From Prevotella sp. UBA3675 (lineage in GTDB: Bacteria > Bacteroidota > Bacteroidia > Bacteroidales > Bacteroidaceae), in contig DFJI01000002.1 of assembly GCA_002372235.1 (NCBI GenBank), forward strand, positions 1-25,876: DNA of 25,876 bases, given 5' to 3'. The notes beneath the pieces were generated by a model. That model saw only the letters and a program-made list of their open reading frames with translations. It had not been told where the DNA came from and did not search any database. Position numbers and translations under genes: made by a program. Positions 23,482 to 25,876 of this stretch are shown here, piece after piece. Each line of letters opens with the position of its first letter. Within the stretch, counting starts at the first letter, position 1.

Positions 23482-24432
23482 ATGAACAAGGATCATACAA
23501 ATGAGCTTGAGTTTGCTCAGATCGAGAAACGGCTGCGTCCACGGCTGATGCTGATGGGCCGCGAATTCTTCGGCTCCGACACCGAGGCCGAGGAGGTGGT
23601 GCAAGAGACGTGGCTCCGGGCATGGAACGTGCGCGGCAGGGTGGAACTCACCGATGCTTACATCCTGCGCATCGCCCGTAATGTCTGCGTCAACATGTGG
23701 CGCGGACATCGGACACAAGTGGAGTTGGTGGACGAAGATAGCACCGCCATCACCGAGGTCACACCGCAAGAAGAGGCCGAGGAGCACGAAAACTCCGAGT
23801 GGCTCGCGTCGCGCCTTCAGCGTCTGCCTCAGGCCGAGCGCGAGGTGTGGCAGATGTTCTACGACGAAGGGTTGACCGTCGATGAGATAGCCGAAGCGCG
23901 AGGCATCACCGTGGGCACCGTCCGTAAGACCATCTCCAACGTTCGTAGCACTTTGCGAACCGAGTTGCGCCGTCGTTTCTTCGACCTTCGCCATTTGATT
24001 ATGTTCATTCTCGTGGGACTGGTTACGGGTATCGCTGTGGCATCCGCCATCCATCCGAATGGCGTCGTGCGCGGAGCCATAGAGCATGTATTAGGAATAC
24101 CAGAGGACACTACAATTTATAATTTTGATGATGTAGAGGTGAAGCCCTCTTACCCTGGCGACATGGATGCTTTCTGGCAATTTCTGATGCAGAGCCTGCA
24201 CTATCCGGAGAGTGCCGAAGCCGACAGCGTTCAAGGTCGTGTCATCATTCAGTTTGTCGTGGAGAAAGACGGTAGTCTATCTAACTTTGAAATAGTGCAA
24301 ACGCCTGATGACCGTCTCACTGAAGAAGCCTTACGCGTCCTACACTTGATGCCACGCTGGCAACCAGCCCAAAATAAAGGTCGAACCGTGCGCAGCCGAT
24401 ACAGAATGCCTATTCTGTTCCGATTGAATTAA
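23482..24432 (+). CDS. ECF sigma factor - transmembrane helix - TonB C-terminal domain fusion
   Basis: One continuous frame of 316 residues. Region 2 of an ECF sigma factor spans about 17-80 (DTEAEEVVQETWLRAWNV, DAYILRIARNVCVNMWRGHR). Region 4 spans about 108-158 (LQRLPQAEREVWQMFYDEG, LTVDEIAEARGITVGTVRKT, ISNVRSTL). A basic stretch RTELRRRFFDLRH leads into a membrane helix at 172-190 (LIMFILVGLVTGIAVASAI). A linker of about 33 residues follows, then a TonB-type C-terminal domain at about 224-316: YPGDMDAFWQFLMQSLHYPE, VQGRVIIQFVVEKDGSLSNF, EEALRVLHLMPRWQPAQNKG and YRMPILFRLN. Expected topology is sigma in the cytoplasm and TonB domain in the periplasm. The linker is short, not Pro-rich, and the helix lacks the SxxxH of TonB, so an energy-transducing role is doubtful. 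It precedes an outer-membrane barrel gene. The domain calls are strong; the mechanism is inference. Confidence 0.9.
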   Translation: MNKDHTNELEFAQIEKRLRPRLMLMGREFFGSDTEAEEVVQETWLRAWNVRGRVELTDAYILRIARNVCVNMWRGHRTQVELVDEDSTAITEVTPQEEAEEHENSEWLASRLQRLPQAEREVWQMFYDEGLTVDEIAEARGITVGTVRKTISNVRSTLRTELRRRFFDLRHLIMFILVGLVTGIAVASAIHPNGVVRGAIEHVLGIPEDTTIYNFDDVEVKPSYPGDMDAFWQFLMQSLHYPESAEADSVQGRVIIQFVVEKDGSLSNFEIVQTPDDRLTEEALRVLHLMPRWQPAQNKGRTVRSRYRMPILFRLN

Positions 24433-24570
24433 TGCGAATTTAGATAATTCGCTCACATTCGGCCAAATCGTGAACAAGCTCACTTTGGCACTCTTGTAAT
24501 CGCGAATTTCATAAAGCATATAAAAGTTAGTAAAAAGAAAAGTTAAACAAGAGAAGACCTATAGGCACAC

Positions 24571-24635
24571 ACCCTCCGCTTCGTCGGGAAAGGCTACGGG
24601 TAGGCGAGCGTAGCTCGGGAATGATGCGGCGGAGC
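24571..24635 (+). promoter_or_regulatory. Structured intergenic leader before the right-hand barrel gene
   Basis: An outer stem CTCCGC (24574-24579) with GCGGAG (24629-24634) encloses an inner stem GCTACG (24593-24598) with CGTAGC (24609-24614). It lies 33 bases before the ATG at 24668 and is followed by CTTTTC. It could act as an attenuator or leader structure, or be a dispersed palindromic unit. The rest of 24433-24570 is AT-rich with no gene or clear promoter box. Confidence 0.4.
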
Positions 24636-24667
24636 TTTTCAGCAACCTCAAAACACCCATAATAAAT

Positions 24668-25876
24668 ATGTACAGACACATCATCACCACGCTTCTCGCC
24701 CTCGCAGCGCTGACGGCCCACGCACAGAAGACCGTCATCGAGGGCACCGTGCTCGACGCGCAGGGCAAGTCGGTGGACGCCTACGTCACCGTGGCCCCAA
24801 AGGGCACGGGCAATATCCTCGGCTTTGCCGATACCGATGCGAAAGGACACTACAAATTAGAATTCACCACGCAGGCCGACTCCGTGACCGTCACGGCCTC
24901 GGGCCTTGCCATCGGCAATCAAGTGAAAATCGTGAAAAACCAATCGCAGCGGCTCAACTTCCGCGTGAAGGAGCAGAATGTGCAACTGAAAGAAGTAACC
25001 GTCCGTGCGCAGAAGATACGGCAGAACGGCGACACGCTCAACTACCTCGTCGGAGCCTACCAGCAGCAGGGCGACCGCGTCATCGGCGACGTGCTGAAGC
25101 GTATGCCCGGCATCGAGGTGTCGCAGAGCGGCGGCATCAAGTACAACGGCAAGAGCATCAAGAAATTCTACGTCGAGGAGATGGACCTGTTGCAAGGCCG
25201 CTACGGACTCGCCACCAACAACATCAACGCCTCGGACGTGGCCACCGTGCAGGTCTTGGAGAACCACCAGCCCGTGAAGATGCTTCAAGGCAAGGAACTC
25301 ACCGACGACGTGGCCATCAACCTGAAGCTGAAGGACTCGGCCAAGGGAACCATAGCCGTGAACACCATGCTTGGCGGCGGATGGGAGTCCAGTCCCTTCT
25401 CAAAAGAGAGGAATTCGGTTACCCATGAAGGCGGCAAGCTATTCACATCCCCCTCCCTTGGGGAGGGGTTAGGGGTGGGCCTTTGGACTGCTGAGGTCGT
25501 GGGCATGTACTTTGCCAAGCGCCGCCAGAACATGACGCTGTATAAAGGCAACAACACGGGCGACGACGTGTCGAAGGAACTCACGCAGCACTACTCCAGC
25601 ATCAACAGCGTCAGCCTCTATCCCTTCTGCCCCACGGGCACCGTCATGCCCAGCGGCTCCGGCCTGCCGCAGAAGCGCACCTTCGACAACCACAGCCACA
25701 TCCTGACTATGAACCATCTGGAGAAGCCCAACAAGGACACAGAACTGGGTCTGAACATCGCCTACCACAACGACCGCATCCGTCGCGAGGGCAGCAGCGT
25801 GGGCGACCGCTTCCTGAGCGACGACAGCCGCCTGCTCACCACCGAGACCATGACCAGCGAGACGAAGGTGAACAAC
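24668..25876 (+). CDS. Outer-membrane beta-barrel protein with carboxypeptidase-regulatory-like domain (TonB-receptor-like), 3' end outside window
   Basis: The frame is open from ATG 24668 to the last base (403 codons, no stop). It encodes a signal peptide (MYRHIITTLLALAALTAHAQ), a carboxypeptidase-regulatory-like domain at about 22-105 (VIEGTVLDAQGKSVDAYVTV, followed by FADTDAKGHYKLEF), and a plug-like domain at about 112-225 (VTVRAQKIRQNGDTLNYLVG, VIGDVLKRMPGIEV, KYNGKSIKKFYVEEMDLLQG). The start of the barrel follows (LWTAEVVGMYFAKRRQNMTL). Residues 239-271 interrupt the conserved join between GGG and LWTAE and are encoded by dispersed repeat DNA. It lies 235 bp downstream of the sigma-TonB fusion gene on the same strand and is its probable partner or target. 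The ligand is unknown. Confidence 0.87.
   Translation, partial: MYRHIITTLLALAALTAHAQKTVIEGTVLDAQGKSVDAYVTVAPKGTGNILGFADTDAKGHYKLEFTTQADSVTVTASGLAIGNQVKIVKNQSQRLNFRVKEQNVQLKEVTVRAQKIRQNGDTLNYLVGAYQQQGDRVIGDVLKRMPGIEVSQSGGIKYNGKSIKKFYVEEMDLLQGRYGLATNNINASDVATVQVLENHQPVKMLQGKELTDDVAINLKLKDSAKGTIAVNTMLGGGWESSPFSKERNSVTHEGGKLFTSPSLGEGLGVGLWTAEVVGMYFAKRRQNMTLYKGNNTGDDVSKELTQHYSSINSVSLYPFCPTGTVMPSGSGLPQKRTFDNHSHILTMNHLEKPNKDTELGLNIAYHNDRIRREGSSVGDRFLSDDSRLLTTETMTSETKVNN
25382..25480 (+). repeat. Dispersed palindromic repeat inserted in frame in the barrel gene
   Basis: About 99 bases (33 codons) sit between well-conserved protein segments. The core CCCTCCCTTGGGGAGGG at 25452-25468 is nearly palindromic and is followed by GTTAGGGGTGGGC. 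Translated forward it gives SPSLGEGLGVG, and on the opposite strand PTPNPSPREG, peptides I recognise from many unrelated Prevotella and Bacteroidales proteins. The insertion keeps the frame open. Confidence 0.75.

Overview
The window looks like a chromosomal segment of a Bacteroidales bacterium, most likely Prevotella/Segatella-like. The reasons are: promoters of the TTTG-N20-TAnnTTTG type (two with a perfect 20-bp spacer), a DUF4827 lipoprotein overlapping glmM, a TamB gene coupled to a lipoprotein-type TamA (TamL), a DUF6249-sigma factor operon, large outer-membrane barrels with carboxypeptidase-regulatory-like N-termini, and short dispersed repeats of a kind I associate with Prevotella.

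Layout. (1) 1-1461: a decayed accessory patch, with a RhuM-like gene carrying an internal out-of-frame deletion and a C-terminal piece of an AlbA/AAA_4-type protein, next to the 3' end of a tRNA-Arg(CCG). (2) 1465-9745: housekeeping genes: tRNA-Arg; Nif3-like protein plus coiled-coil zinc-ribbon protein; a small HsdR_N_2 protein; a sodium:solute symporter; DUF4827 lipoprotein plus GlmM; a DHH phosphoesterase; a sugar nucleotidyltransferase. (3) 9852-17661: an envelope operon on the minus strand, RluA-type pseudouridine synthase, TamB, TamL, from one well-formed promoter. (4) 17712-18498: about 790 bases without an intact gene, holding a 12-bp tandem repeat (six copies), a 22-bp tandem repeat, a 66-bp near-perfect palindrome and a frameshifted remnant of a small membrane protein. 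(5) 18499-25876: two divergent sigma-factor/outer-membrane-barrel loci.

The second half of region 5 is the most interesting part. The left locus (minus strand) is a tightly overlapping operon: DUF6249 membrane protein, ECF sigma factor, small membrane protein (candidate anti-sigma), 897-residue outer-membrane barrel, and a 47-codon signal-peptide ORF that looks like a collapsed barrel gene. The right locus (plus strand) starts with a single 316-residue protein that joins an ECF sigma factor, a transmembrane helix and a TonB-type C-terminal domain in one uninterrupted frame. It is followed by another outer-membrane barrel gene that runs off the window. Read literally, the sigma factor is tethered to the inner membrane and carries a periplasmic TonB-like domain, so one polypeptide would cover what is normally split between sigma, anti-sigma and a TonB-type partner. 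The two loci share a candidate promoter motif (CTTT-type upstream box, 12-14 bp, GTTATATA). The space between them holds a 42-bp-period degenerate tandem repeat and two leftward terminators with no recognised gene.

Two genes (symporter; right-hand barrel) contain dispersed repeat DNA inserted in frame.
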